Part shown: in pieces, positions 1-5,204 of the stretch
How the letters are laid out: each line of letters begins with the position of its first letter
Position numbering within the stretch: the stretch's first letter is position 1
Assembly: GCA_002343325.1 (NCBI GenBank)
Contig: DDSG01000166.1
Coordinates: 1 to 5,204, forward strand
Origin: Phycisphaerales bacterium UBA2396
GTDB lineage: Bacteria > Planctomycetota > Phycisphaerae > Phycisphaerales > UBA1924
Length of the DNA: 5,204 nucleotides
Direction of reading: 5' to 3'
The notes under the pieces: model-generated
Told to the model about the DNA's origin: nothing
Seen by the model: the letters and a program-made list of their open reading frames with translations, nothing else
Database searches by the model: none
Position numbers and translations under genes: made by a program

Positions 1-138
1 CATCGTCGCCTTGTCCGTCTCGATCTCCAGAAGCGTCTCGTCACGCTTCACGTAATCCCCGACCTTCTTCACCCAGCGCAGCACCACGCCGCTGGTCACA
101 CTCTCGCCGGCCTGGGGAATCATGATTTGAACGGCCAT
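1..138 (-). CDS. sucB: 2-oxoglutarate dehydrogenase E2 (dihydrolipoyl succinyltransferase), N-terminal fragment
   Basis: This is the start of the E2 core subunit of the 2-oxoglutarate dehydrogenase complex, which takes the succinyl group from E1 on a swinging lipoyl arm and passes it to CoA in the cytoplasm. Only 46 residues are in the window; the gene runs off the left edge. They form a biotinyl/lipoyl domain beginning MAVQIMIPQAGESV and ending in the lipoylation motif E-I-E-T-D-K-A-T, with K43 as the predicted lipoylated lysine. The ATG at 138-136 is supported by a Shine-Dalgarno GGAAGG (plus-strand 146-151) with 7 nt spacing. It lies 59 nt downstream of the E1 gene on the same strand, which is why succinyltransferase is preferred over the acetyltransferase of pyruvate dehydrogenase; the lipoyl domain alone cannot separate these. 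The catalytic domain is not visible. Confidence 0.9.
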   Translation of the reverse strand, partial: MAVQIMIPQAGESVTSGVVLRWVKKVGDYVKRDETLLEIETDKATM

Positions 139-145
139 CGCTCTG

Positions 146-151
146 CCTTCC
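146..151 (-). promoter_or_regulatory. Ribosome binding site of sucB
   Basis: GGAAGG on the minus strand lies 7 nt before the ATG of the E2 gene. It fixes that start and shows that E2 has its own ribosome entry rather than relying on translational coupling to E1. The 59-nt gap between the two genes holds no terminator-like hairpin that I can see, so cotranscription is expected. Confidence 0.7.
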
Positions 152-197
152 GTGACTTGGGTTCACTCTGCCGAATCGTTCGATCCACTCTTCCGAC

Positions 198-3020
198 TCA
201 ACGCCCCGCCTTCGTCGCCGCCTTCTTCGCCGTCACCACCTCGCGGGCCGACCCGTTTACGCCCCCCGACGGAGACGCCTTGGGCTCGGGCTTGGCGCCC
301 TCGGGCGAAGGGCCCAGCGGCCCGATCGCCGAAGACAGGATCGCCTCCTGCTGCCGCTTGTGCGCATACTCGCTGCCTGTCGCCGGGCTCGCCGACGCCG
401 GCCGACCGCAATACGCCAGCGACACGCCCAGCTTCTCGCGGAACACGTCCGCGATGTACAGGAACGCGCCCGCGTTCCGCGGCTCCTCCTGCACCCACAC
501 CCGTTCCGCCGCCTTGGGATACCGCCCGTCGATCGCCCGCACCATTTCCGCGTGGAACGGATAGAGCTGCTCGATGCGCACAATCGCGGTCTCCGCGTTG
601 CCGATCGCCGCCCGACGCTCCGCCAGCTCGTGGAACACCTTGCCCGTGCAATAGATCACCCGGCGAACCTTCGAAGCGTCCTTCACGCCCGCGTCATCGA
701 TCGCGTGCTCGAACCGGCCCTTCACCAGCTCGTCCGTCGTCGCCGTCTCCACGCGCAGGAACTTCTTGGGCGTCATCACGATCAGCGGCTTGCGGAAGTT
801 CCGCTTCACGTGCCGCCGCAGCAGGTGGAACATCTGCGCACCCGTCGACGGGTACACCACTTCCATGTTCTCGTCCGCGCACAACTGCAGGAACCGCTCA
901 AGCCGCGCCGAGCTGTGCTCCGGGCCCTGCCCCTCGTACCCGTGCGGCAGCATCAGCACCAGCCCCGCCCAGCGGTCCCACTTCACCTCGCTCGCGGCCA
1001 TGAACTGATCGATGATCACCTGCGCCGTGTTGCAGAAGTCCCCGAACTGCCCCTCCCACATCACCAGCGCGTGCGGGTTCGCCCGAGAATACCCGTAGTC
1101 AAACCCCATCACCGAGTATTCGCTCAGCGGGCTGTCCCACACCTGCATCTTCGCCTGCTTCTCGCGGATGTGGTTCAGCGGCGCCACACGCTCGCCCGTC
1201 TTCTCGTCACGAAGCACCGCATGACGCTGCGTGAACGTCCCACGCCGGCAGTCCTGCCCGCTCAACCGGATCGGCGTCCCCTCCAGCAGCAGCGTCCCGA
1301 ACGCCAACTGCTCCCCGTCCGCGTGATTCAGCTTCTTCGTCTTCGGCAGGTTCGCCCGAGACTCCAGCAAGCCCTTCAGCTTCGAGTGAGGCGTAAAGCC
1401 CCCCGGCAGGTTCGCGTACGCCCCGCACACCTCCGCCAGAACCTGCTCGCTGACCGCCGTCGGCACGTGCTCAAAGCTGTACCGCCCCACGAACCCCGCC
1501 CAACGCCCCTGCCCCGGCGGCGGCACGGGGTTCACCGGCTTGCTCTTGACCTGCGTCTGCACCTCATCCAGCAACGCGATCTCCGCGTCGATCAGCCCCT
1601 GCGCCTCGTTCGAAGTGATCACGCCCGCGCGCTCAAGCCGCTCCGCATAAATCGCCCGCGTCCCCGGGTGCGCACGGATCTTCGCGTACATCCCGGGCTG
1701 CGTGTACCCCGGCTCGTCCTGCTCGTTGTGCCCGTGCTTGCGGAAGCACACCAGATCGATCCACACGTCCTTCCCGAACGCGTGGCGATACTCGATCGCC
1801 AGCCACGCCGCCCGCACGCACGCCTCCGGGTCGTCCCCGTTGACGTGCAGCACCGGCGCGCTCGTGATCTTCGACACGTCCGTGCAGTACGACGTCGACC
1901 GCGAGTCCGACGCGTCCGTCGTGAACCCGACCTGGTTGTTGATCACCACGTGGAGTGTCCCCCCGACGTGGTACCCCTCCAGGTACGACATATTGATGCA
2001 CTCGGCCACCACGCCCTGCCCGATCACCGCCGCGTCCCCGTGAATCAGCAACGCCGCGATCTCGCGCCGCCCGTCACGCCCCTCCGCCGACGCCGCGTCC
2101 TGCCTCGCCCGCGCTCGCCCCATCACCAGCGGGTTCACGCTCTCAAGGTGGCTCGGGTTGTTCAGCATCGACAGGTGGACCGGGCCCGCCGGCGTGATCT
2201 GATCAAACGAATACCCGCGGTGGTACTTCACGTCCCCGCCCCCGGCGTCCGCACCCTCGGTCCACGAGTCCTCGAACTCCGTGATGAGCCGATCCAGACC
2301 CTTGCCCAGGTAGTTCCGCAGCACGTTCAGACGCCCGCGGTGCGCCATCCCCACGATGATCTCACGCGTCCCGAGCTCCCCCGCCCGGTCGGTCATCATC
2401 CGCAGCATCGGGATCAGCGTCTCGCCCCCCTCCAGGCTGAATCGCTTCTTCCCCTGATACCGCTTGCTCAGCCAGCGCTCGAGCGTCTCCGACTGCGTGA
2501 GCGCCCCGAGGATCGACCTCCTGTGCTCCTCGCTCAGGGCGATCGGCGACTCCAGCCGCGCGATCCACCACGCTCGTTCCTCCGGGCTCGGCGCGTGCAT
2601 GAACTCCGCGCCAAGCGTCCCGCTGTACACCGACTTGAGCCGCCCCACAAGCTCCCCGAGCGTCCCGCCGCGTGCCAGCGGCTTGCCCAGGTCCGACTCG
2701 CTCAGCCCGAACGTCGACAGACTCAGCGCCGCGACCTCTCCACGCCCACCGCCCAGCGGATCGATCTGCGCCGCCAGATGCCCGTGGGTCCGATACGCCT
2801 CGACCAGCCGGTCCGCCGCGATCTCGATCGTCGACGCGCCGCCGCCGGCCGGTTGCGCCGCGCCGAGGTCAAAGCCCTGGCAGAAGGCGCGCACGTCCGC
2901 GGGCACGCTGTTCGGGTCGGCCTTGAACTGGGCGTACGCCGCGTCGAGATACTCCGCGCTCCAAGCATTGATCGAGGGTTGCACGCCGCGCGGGCTGGTC
3001 GAAGATGGGTCAGCAGTCAT
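198..3020 (-). CDS. sucA: 2-oxoglutarate dehydrogenase E1 component
   Basis: This is the thiamine diphosphate-dependent decarboxylase of the TCA cycle; it oxidatively decarboxylates 2-oxoglutarate and succinylates the lipoyl arm of E2. From the ATG at 3020 it is 940 residues, close to the E. coli enzyme (933). Visible landmarks are: an N-terminal E2-interaction segment (about 18-47, ending near ADVRAFC); GMAHRGRLNVL (224-234, with the active-site-type His227); NNPSHLESVNP with His291; the cofactor motif HGDAA (327-331) through NNQVGFTT (361-368); HGHNEQDEP (429-437); the transketolase-like central domain with SGQDCRRGTF (587-596) and LPHGYEGQGPEHSSARLE (691-708); and GRPASASPATG (872-882) in the C-terminal domain. 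A roughly 40-residue Ala/Pro/Lys-rich tail follows the point where E. coli SucA ends. There is no fused acyltransferase domain, so it is not Kgd-like. A TTG 39 nt upstream is in frame but lacks a ribosome site; the ATG has only a weak GGA-type one. E2 follows directly downstream. Confidence 0.97.
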   Translation of the reverse strand: MTADPSSTSPRGVQPSINAWSAEYLDAAYAQFKADPNSVPADVRAFCQGFDLGAAQPAGGGASTIEIAADRLVEAYRTHGHLAAQIDPLGGGRGEVAALSLSTFGLSESDLGKPLARGGTLGELVGRLKSVYSGTLGAEFMHAPSPEERAWWIARLESPIALSEEHRRSILGALTQSETLERWLSKRYQGKKRFSLEGGETLIPMLRMMTDRAGELGTREIIVGMAHRGRLNVLRNYLGKGLDRLITEFEDSWTEGADAGGGDVKYHRGYSFDQITPAGPVHLSMLNNPSHLESVNPLVMGRARARQDAASAEGRDGRREIAALLIHGDAAVIGQGVVAECINMSYLEGYHVGGTLHVVINNQVGFTTDASDSRSTSYCTDVSKITSAPVLHVNGDDPEACVRAAWLAIEYRHAFGKDVWIDLVCFRKHGHNEQDEPGYTQPGMYAKIRAHPGTRAIYAERLERAGVITSNEAQGLIDAEIALLDEVQTQVKSKPVNPVPPPGQGRWAGFVGRYSFEHVPTAVSEQVLAEVCGAYANLPGGFTPHSKLKGLLESRANLPKTKKLNHADGEQLAFGTLLLEGTPIRLSGQDCRRGTFTQRHAVLRDEKTGERVAPLNHIREKQAKMQVWDSPLSEYSVMGFDYGYSRANPHALVMWEGQFGDFCNTAQVIIDQFMAASEVKWDRWAGLVLMLPHGYEGQGPEHSSARLERFLQLCADENMEVVYPSTGAQMFHLLRRHVKRNFRKPLIVMTPKKFLRVETATTDELVKGRFEHAIDDAGVKDASKVRRVIYCTGKVFHELAERRAAIGNAETAIVRIEQLYPFHAEMVRAIDGRYPKAAERVWVQEEPRNAGAFLYIADVFREKLGVSLAYCGRPASASPATGSEYAHKRQQEAILSSAIGPLGPSPEGAKPEPKASPSGGVNGSAREVVTAKKAATKAGR

Positions 3021-3044
3021 GTTCCGGTCCGTCGTGAGGCCCGA

Positions 3045-3073
3045 ATAAAACACGAACAATCGGGCGGTTCTAA
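3045..3073 (-). promoter_or_regulatory. Candidate sigma70-like promoter for sucA
   Basis: On the minus strand, TTAGAA (3073-3068) and TTTTAT (3050-3045) are separated by 17 nt and would give a leader of roughly 20 nt before the ATG at 3020. The AT-rich patch is conspicuous in GC-rich surroundings. The hexamers match only 3 of 6 and 4 of 6 consensus bases, so this is a weak call. Confidence 0.25.
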
Positions 3074-3170
3074 GATCCTGAATCGTACGCCTTCATATCG
3101 GGCCGCACGCGGAGACCCGCTTCAGAACATGATCGCTCGATTCCTGCGAACGCCGACGCGGGTTCGCGAG

Positions 3171-3211
3171 ATCCCGATACCGGGTGTGAACGGATCCGCC
3201 GACATCGGGAT
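3171..3211. repeat. 8-bp inverted repeat in the divergent region
   Basis: ATCCCGAT (3171-3178) and its exact reverse complement ATCGGGAT (3204-3211) are separated by 25 nt. The palindrome CGGATCCG (3191-3198) lies between the arms. Position in a divergent promoter region fits a two-site operator, or a long-looped hairpin if transcribed. Chance occurrence is possible for arms this short. Confidence 0.35.
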
Positions 3212-3237
3212 TGTCTCATGGGCCGCGGATGCGGTGA

Positions 3238-3269
3238 GGGGTTCGGCAGGGGTGCCGGAGGGATGGGGG
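3238..3269 (+). other. Potential G-quadruplex motif
   Basis: Four guanine runs lie on the plus strand: 3238-3241 (4 G), 3249-3252 (4 G), 3260-3262 (3 G) and 3265-3269 (5 G). The loops are 7, 7 and 2 nt. This satisfies the standard G3+N1-7 quadruplex rule. It sits 76 nt upstream of the first exported-protein gene, on that gene's coding strand, so it could act at the DNA level in the promoter or in a long 5' leader. Confidence 0.5.
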
Positions 3270-3344
3270 CCGATAATGTGGAAAACGTCTCACATCATAA
3301 AGTCACCGCTTGCGACAGACGATGCTCCCGGTTACGGTACCCCG

Positions 3345-3785
3345 ATGCGAGTTGCAGCAACCATGACAGTCGTCTCGCTTTCCACCCTCCTTTTCGGATC
3401 GGTGCTCGCCGCGGGAAGCATGAAGGTCCGCGAAAAAGGGGGCCTCGCGGCTCAGCCGATCTCGGCGGAGCACATGCGGGCTTTGGCCGGCGCCGATACG
3501 GGCATCAGAAGGTGCAACCCGAACGGAAGCACCAACGGATGCCCCGGCAAGGGCTGTTCCGGAGGGGACAATTCGATCTGCGTCATCTGCAATCACGAGC
3601 CATTCGCCAACGAGGAGTGCTCGTCCTCCGGCACCGGTCCTCAATGCACCATGGCTCAGCTCAATTGGTGCAAGGACCGCGACCCGCCCATCAACGGAAC
3701 CAAAGGCTACTGCCTCGCCGGAACGTGCTATCCCTATCACCCGGCTGTCTATGTGGGTTGCGGCGTCTACACGACCTGCCCATGA
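3345..3785 (+). CDS. Small secreted cysteine-rich protein with double-glycine-type leader motif
   Basis: I do not recognise a named family. The 146-residue product begins with a Sec-type signal peptide: Arg2, a hydrophobic core of about residues 8-21, and likely cleavage V-L-A|A after residue 22. A short polar stretch follows (residues 23-50), ending ISAEHMRALAGA. That stretch matches the double-glycine leader pattern at positions -12 (I39), -11 (S40), -7 (M44), -4 (L47), -2 (G49) and -1 (A50). The remaining 96 residues hold all 12 cysteines (57, 66, 71, 79, 82, 92, 101, 109, 123, 128, 139, 145), plus many Gly, Asn, Ser and Pro. An even number of Cys in an exported protein suggests disulfide bonding. 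The start is uncertain: no clear ribosome site precedes ATG 3345. An in-frame ATG at 3276, preceded by G-rich sequence, would add 23 residues ahead of the signal peptide and is less likely. It is first in an apparent operon; the next gene begins 74 nt later. Confidence 0.75.
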   Translation: MRVAATMTVVSLSTLLFGSVLAAGSMKVREKGGLAAQPISAEHMRALAGADTGIRRCNPNGSTNGCPGKGCSGGDNSICVICNHEPFANEECSSSGTGPQCTMAQLNWCKDRDPPINGTKGYCLAGTCYPYHPAVYVGCGVYTTCP

Positions 3786-3798
3786 CTCTGCGCGTCTC

Positions 3799-3824
3799 AT
3801 GCTTCTTGCGCTGGCGAGAAGTGT
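3799..3824 (+). other. Intergenic hairpin between the cysteine-rich gene and the next gene
   Basis: A strong stem has CTTCTTGC (3802-3809) pairing with GCGAGAAG (3814-3821, one G-U) around the 4-nt loop GCTG. It extends outward by two wobbles and an A-U to 3799/3824. No run of T follows, so it is not a standard intrinsic terminator. It could protect the 3' end of the first message or attenuate downstream expression. The downstream ribosome site at 3847-3852 is 23 nt beyond the stem and stays free. Confidence 0.5.
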
Positions 3825-3846
3825 CTGTTCCATGTTCGAACGAGGA

Positions 3847-3852
3847 AAGGAG
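3847..3852 (+). promoter_or_regulatory. Strong ribosome binding site of the second exported-protein gene
   Basis: AAGGAG, within a longer purine stretch, lies 7 nt before the ATG at 3860. It decides this start over the ATG three codons later, and is far stronger than anything ahead of the first gene of the operon. Confidence 0.75.
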
Positions 3853-3859
3853 CCAAACT

Positions 3860-4966
3860 ATGGCGTTCATGCCCTTCGCGTCCGTTCTCATCTCTTTCGC
3901 GGCGACGGTCTCCGCCCCGCCCACGCCCGCCGATATCCGCGAGGAACTCGGCATCGCCCGCTCCCTGCTCAGCGGGCTGTCGATCACCTGCATGAACGAG
4001 GTGCGTGCGTTCGGCGAGGACCCCGAGTCTCGCGAACCACGCTCGACGCAGCGCCGCAGCATCTTCACGTGGGGCGAGAACGGCAAGAAGCGAGTCGAGT
4101 CCTGGTACTACGGGTACGAAGCGCCCGGCCAAGGGCCCTTCATGCACGGCATCGCCTTCTTTGACGGCAGAGACACCTTCCGAATCCGCGAGCGGTCCGA
4201 GAGGGACACGCAGCCGGGGATGCCCGTGGCGGTCTGGAGCGGACTCAACACCGAGTTCTTCCCGACGCACTCGATCGCCAATTTCGAAACGATCGCCTTC
4301 GGAGGCGTGCAGCCTCTGACCCTCGACGCCGTCCTCGCCGATCCGCAGTGGATCGCGGTTGTTGCTCCGGAACCCGAAGTGGTAGGCGGGCAAAGCTGCT
4401 GGAAGCTCGAAGTGGCGAGGGAAGGCAGGCCCGACTCGGTGTTCACGTTCTGGCTCGGGCGTGACGTCGGTCTGATGCCCGTCAAGTCGACGTTCGTCGT
4501 CTCGCGTCATCCGGAAACGGGCCAGCCCGGGCTCATCAACGGAACCATCGCGTCGGACTTCGATGAAGTCCGGCCCGGGCTGTGGCTGCCGAGGGTCGTG
4601 CGGATGACCGATCCTGACGACCCGTCGCCTGAGACCTGGCAGCAGTTCACGAGAACAGAGGTCCGCACGCTCGAGGCCGGTGCCGACCTTGCGCCCGAGC
4701 TGGCACGCGGCGCGCTGGACATGATCGATTTTCGCAGCGGCGAGCGGTACCTGCTGCTCGACGGCGAACGCGGCCCGTCCACGCCCATCGCGGATGCGAA
4801 GAAGCTCGAACGCGAACTCAACGATCTCACCTCGCAAGGTCGGGTTCTCGCCGCGAGCGCCAACACACCGAGCCCCAAGGGGCTGCCGATTGTCGCCCTG
4901 ATCGGCCTGACTGCCGGCCTCGGCGCGGCCATAGGCTGGGGTGTGTGGCAGCTCGCCCGCCGTTGA
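3860..4966 (+). CDS. Exported LolA/LppX-like protein with C-terminal membrane anchor, function unknown
   Basis: The product has 368 residues; I do not recognise a named family. Residues 1-19 form a hydrophobic export signal ending T-V-S-A before PPTP. Unusually, its n-region has no Lys or Arg. Residues about 60-270 read as successive beta strands: a W-x-x-G-K-K-R-x-E-S-W-Y-Y segment (71-84), FFDGRDTFRI (100-109), CWKLEVAREG (180-189), FTFWLGRDVGLMPVKS (195-210) and GLWLPRVVRM (240-249). These echo the 'substrate deformed, parsed, converted to linear strands' pattern of LolA/LolB/LppX-type lipoprotein carriers (the FxFWL...GLMPVK and G.WLP blocks). This is remembered family style, not a search. 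There are only two cysteines, C44 and C180, a possible disulfide. A hydrophobic segment at 343-364 followed by ARR would anchor the C-terminus, leaving the main domain outside the cytoplasm. It starts 74 nt after the cysteine-rich gene and ends 19 nt before the next. Confidence 0.85.
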   Translation: MAFMPFASVLISFAATVSAPPTPADIREELGIARSLLSGLSITCMNEVRAFGEDPESREPRSTQRRSIFTWGENGKKRVESWYYGYEAPGQGPFMHGIAFFDGRDTFRIRERSERDTQPGMPVAVWSGLNTEFFPTHSIANFETIAFGGVQPLTLDAVLADPQWIAVVAPEPEVVGGQSCWKLEVAREGRPDSVFTFWLGRDVGLMPVKSTFVVSRHPETGQPGLINGTIASDFDEVRPGLWLPRVVRMTDPDDPSPETWQQFTRTEVRTLEAGADLAPELARGALDMIDFRSGERYLLLDGERGPSTPIADAKKLERELNDLTSQGRVLAASANTPSPKGLPIVALIGLTAGLGAAIGWGVWQLARR

Positions 4967-4972
4967 CAGGCC

Positions 4973-4977
4973 GAGGG
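4973..4977 (+). promoter_or_regulatory. Ribosome binding site of the third exported-protein gene
   Basis: GAGGG lies 8 nt before the GTG at 4986. It supports that codon over the in-frame ATG at 5013, which lacks a ribosome site and would remove the basic n-region of the signal peptide. Confidence 0.55.
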
Positions 4978-4985
4978 CAGCAACC

Positions 4986-5204
4986 GTGCGTTCATTCCGA
5001 GCATTGATCGGGATGGTTGTCCTGTTCGCGTGCGGGGCGTCGTGGTCCGCGAAGGCCCAGGGCCCAGCCACGCCACCCGCCACGACATCCGTCACCACGG
5101 GCCAGGATCAAGCGTGCGCGGCCAAGGCCGCGTACATCTACGCGTTGCTCGTCGAGCGGCCGCGCAGCTACCAGGATCTGGTCACATCGCTTCCCCCCGA
5201 AGAG
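4986..5204 (+). CDS. Exported protein with possible C39-like cysteine peptidase domain, N-terminal fragment
   Basis: 73 codons are visible from a GTG start; the gene continues past the right edge. The product begins MRSFRALIGMVVLFACG, a signal sequence with Arg2 and Arg5 and a short hydrophobic core. Two processing sites are possible: a lipobox-like L-F-A-C at Cys16 (Phe at -2 is atypical) or signal peptidase I at A-K-A|Q after residue 24. After a Pro/Thr linker, QACAAKAAYIYALL (residues 42-55) leads to SYQDLVTSLP (61-70). In C39 peptidases the nucleophile Cys opens a helix and an S-x-x-[ED]-L segment follows about 17-21 residues later. Here Cys44, Ser61, Asp64 and Leu65 have that spacing. 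The Gly usually after the catalytic Cys is Ala, and no Gln sits at the usual -6 position (Gln40 and Gln42 are nearer). The catalytic His and Asp would lie outside the window, so activity cannot be judged. It follows the anchored protein by 19 nt, so it is in the same operon. Confidence 0.75.
   Translation, partial: MRSFRALIGMVVLFACGASWSAKAQGPATPPATTSVTTGQDQACAAKAAYIYALLVERPRSYQDLVTSLPPEE

Larger units (their letters stand above)
3021..3344. promoter_or_regulatory. Divergent intergenic region between sucA and the exported-protein operon
   Basis: This 324-nt stretch has no convincing gene and must hold the promoters for both directions. For sucA, a weak sigma70-like pair reads TTAGAA, 17 nt, TTTTAT on the minus strand (plus-strand 3068-3073 and 3045-3050). 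For the plus-strand operon there is an isolated GATAAT (3272-3277) without a matching -35. There is also a weak TTGCGA (3310-3315), 17 nt, TACGGT (3333-3338), which would start transcription at about the ATG itself. The region also holds an 8-bp inverted repeat and a four-run guanine motif, listed separately. Promoter consensus in this lineage is not known to me, so the hexamers are only candidates. Confidence 0.5.

Noticed and set aside
139..197. Possible terminator between sucA and sucB.
   Set aside because: No stable stem with a T-run is visible on the minus strand. The short gap, common strand and ribosome site argue for one operon.
198..330. Possible frameshift creating the sucA C-terminal tail.
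   Set aside because: The conserved end of E1 and its final helix are intact before the tail, so nothing is missing. A frameshift is not needed to explain it.
3021..3059. Upstream in-frame TTG start for sucA, adding 13 residues.
   Set aside because: There is no ribosome site before the TTG, and the added residues (FVFYSGLTTDRN) do not resemble E1 N-termini. They overlap the AT-rich promoter-like patch.
360..3344. Very long plus-strand open frame antisense to sucA, rich in Arg, His, Leu and Pro.
   Set aside because: It mirrors sucA across almost its whole length and is a by-product of GC-biased third positions in a strongly conserved gene. It has no recognisable domain; only its last part, from 3345, is a real gene.
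3303..3833. 176-residue minus-strand open frame covering the cysteine-rich gene.
   Set aside because: No signal, motif or ribosome site. The plus-strand reading explains the sequence through its ordered signal peptide, leader and cysteines.
3797..5098. 433-residue minus-strand open frame antisense to the second and third exported-protein genes.
   Set aside because: The plus-strand reading has ribosome sites, signal peptides and a sensible composition, while the antisense product is Arg/Gly/Asp-rich with no domain features. It is a shadow.

Overview
The window is GC-rich bacterial DNA with two divergent blocks of genes. The minus strand, from position 3020 leftward, carries the 2-oxoglutarate dehydrogenase operon: a complete E1 gene (sucA/odhA, 198-3020) followed 59 nt later by the first 46 codons of the E2 gene (sucB/odhB, 138 to beyond position 1). 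These are housekeeping TCA-cycle genes and look intact. The E1 has an unusual Ala/Pro/Lys-rich C-terminal tail.

The plus strand, from 3345 rightward, carries three tightly spaced genes for exported proteins, none of which I can assign to a named gene. The first (3345-3785) encodes a small secreted protein. All 12 of its cysteines lie after a bacteriocin-like double-glycine leader motif (I-S-x-E-x-M-x-x-L-x-G-A) that itself follows a Sec signal peptide. The second (3860-4966) encodes a 368-residue exported protein of probable LolA/LppX-like beta-sheet character with a C-terminal membrane anchor. The third (4986 to the window end, partial) encodes an exported or lipid-anchored protein. Its visible part resembles the start of a C39-type cysteine peptidase domain, the family that normally cleaves double-glycine leaders. 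Together they suggest an extracytoplasmic system for making and maturing a disulfide-rich peptide. The leader match and gene order are visible in the sequence; the function is inference.

Between the blocks, 3021-3344 is a non-coding divergent regulatory region. It contains a canonical four-run G-quadruplex motif, an 8-bp inverted repeat and weak promoter-like elements. A stable hairpin without a U-tract separates the first two exported-protein genes.

Organism: high GC, codon use strongly biased to G/C at third positions, and clustered small exported proteins of unknown family next to a core metabolic operon suggest a planctomycete (perhaps Phycisphaerae). This is an impression from sequence style, not a proven assignment. 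No tRNA, rRNA, CRISPR array, transposon or integration site was seen.
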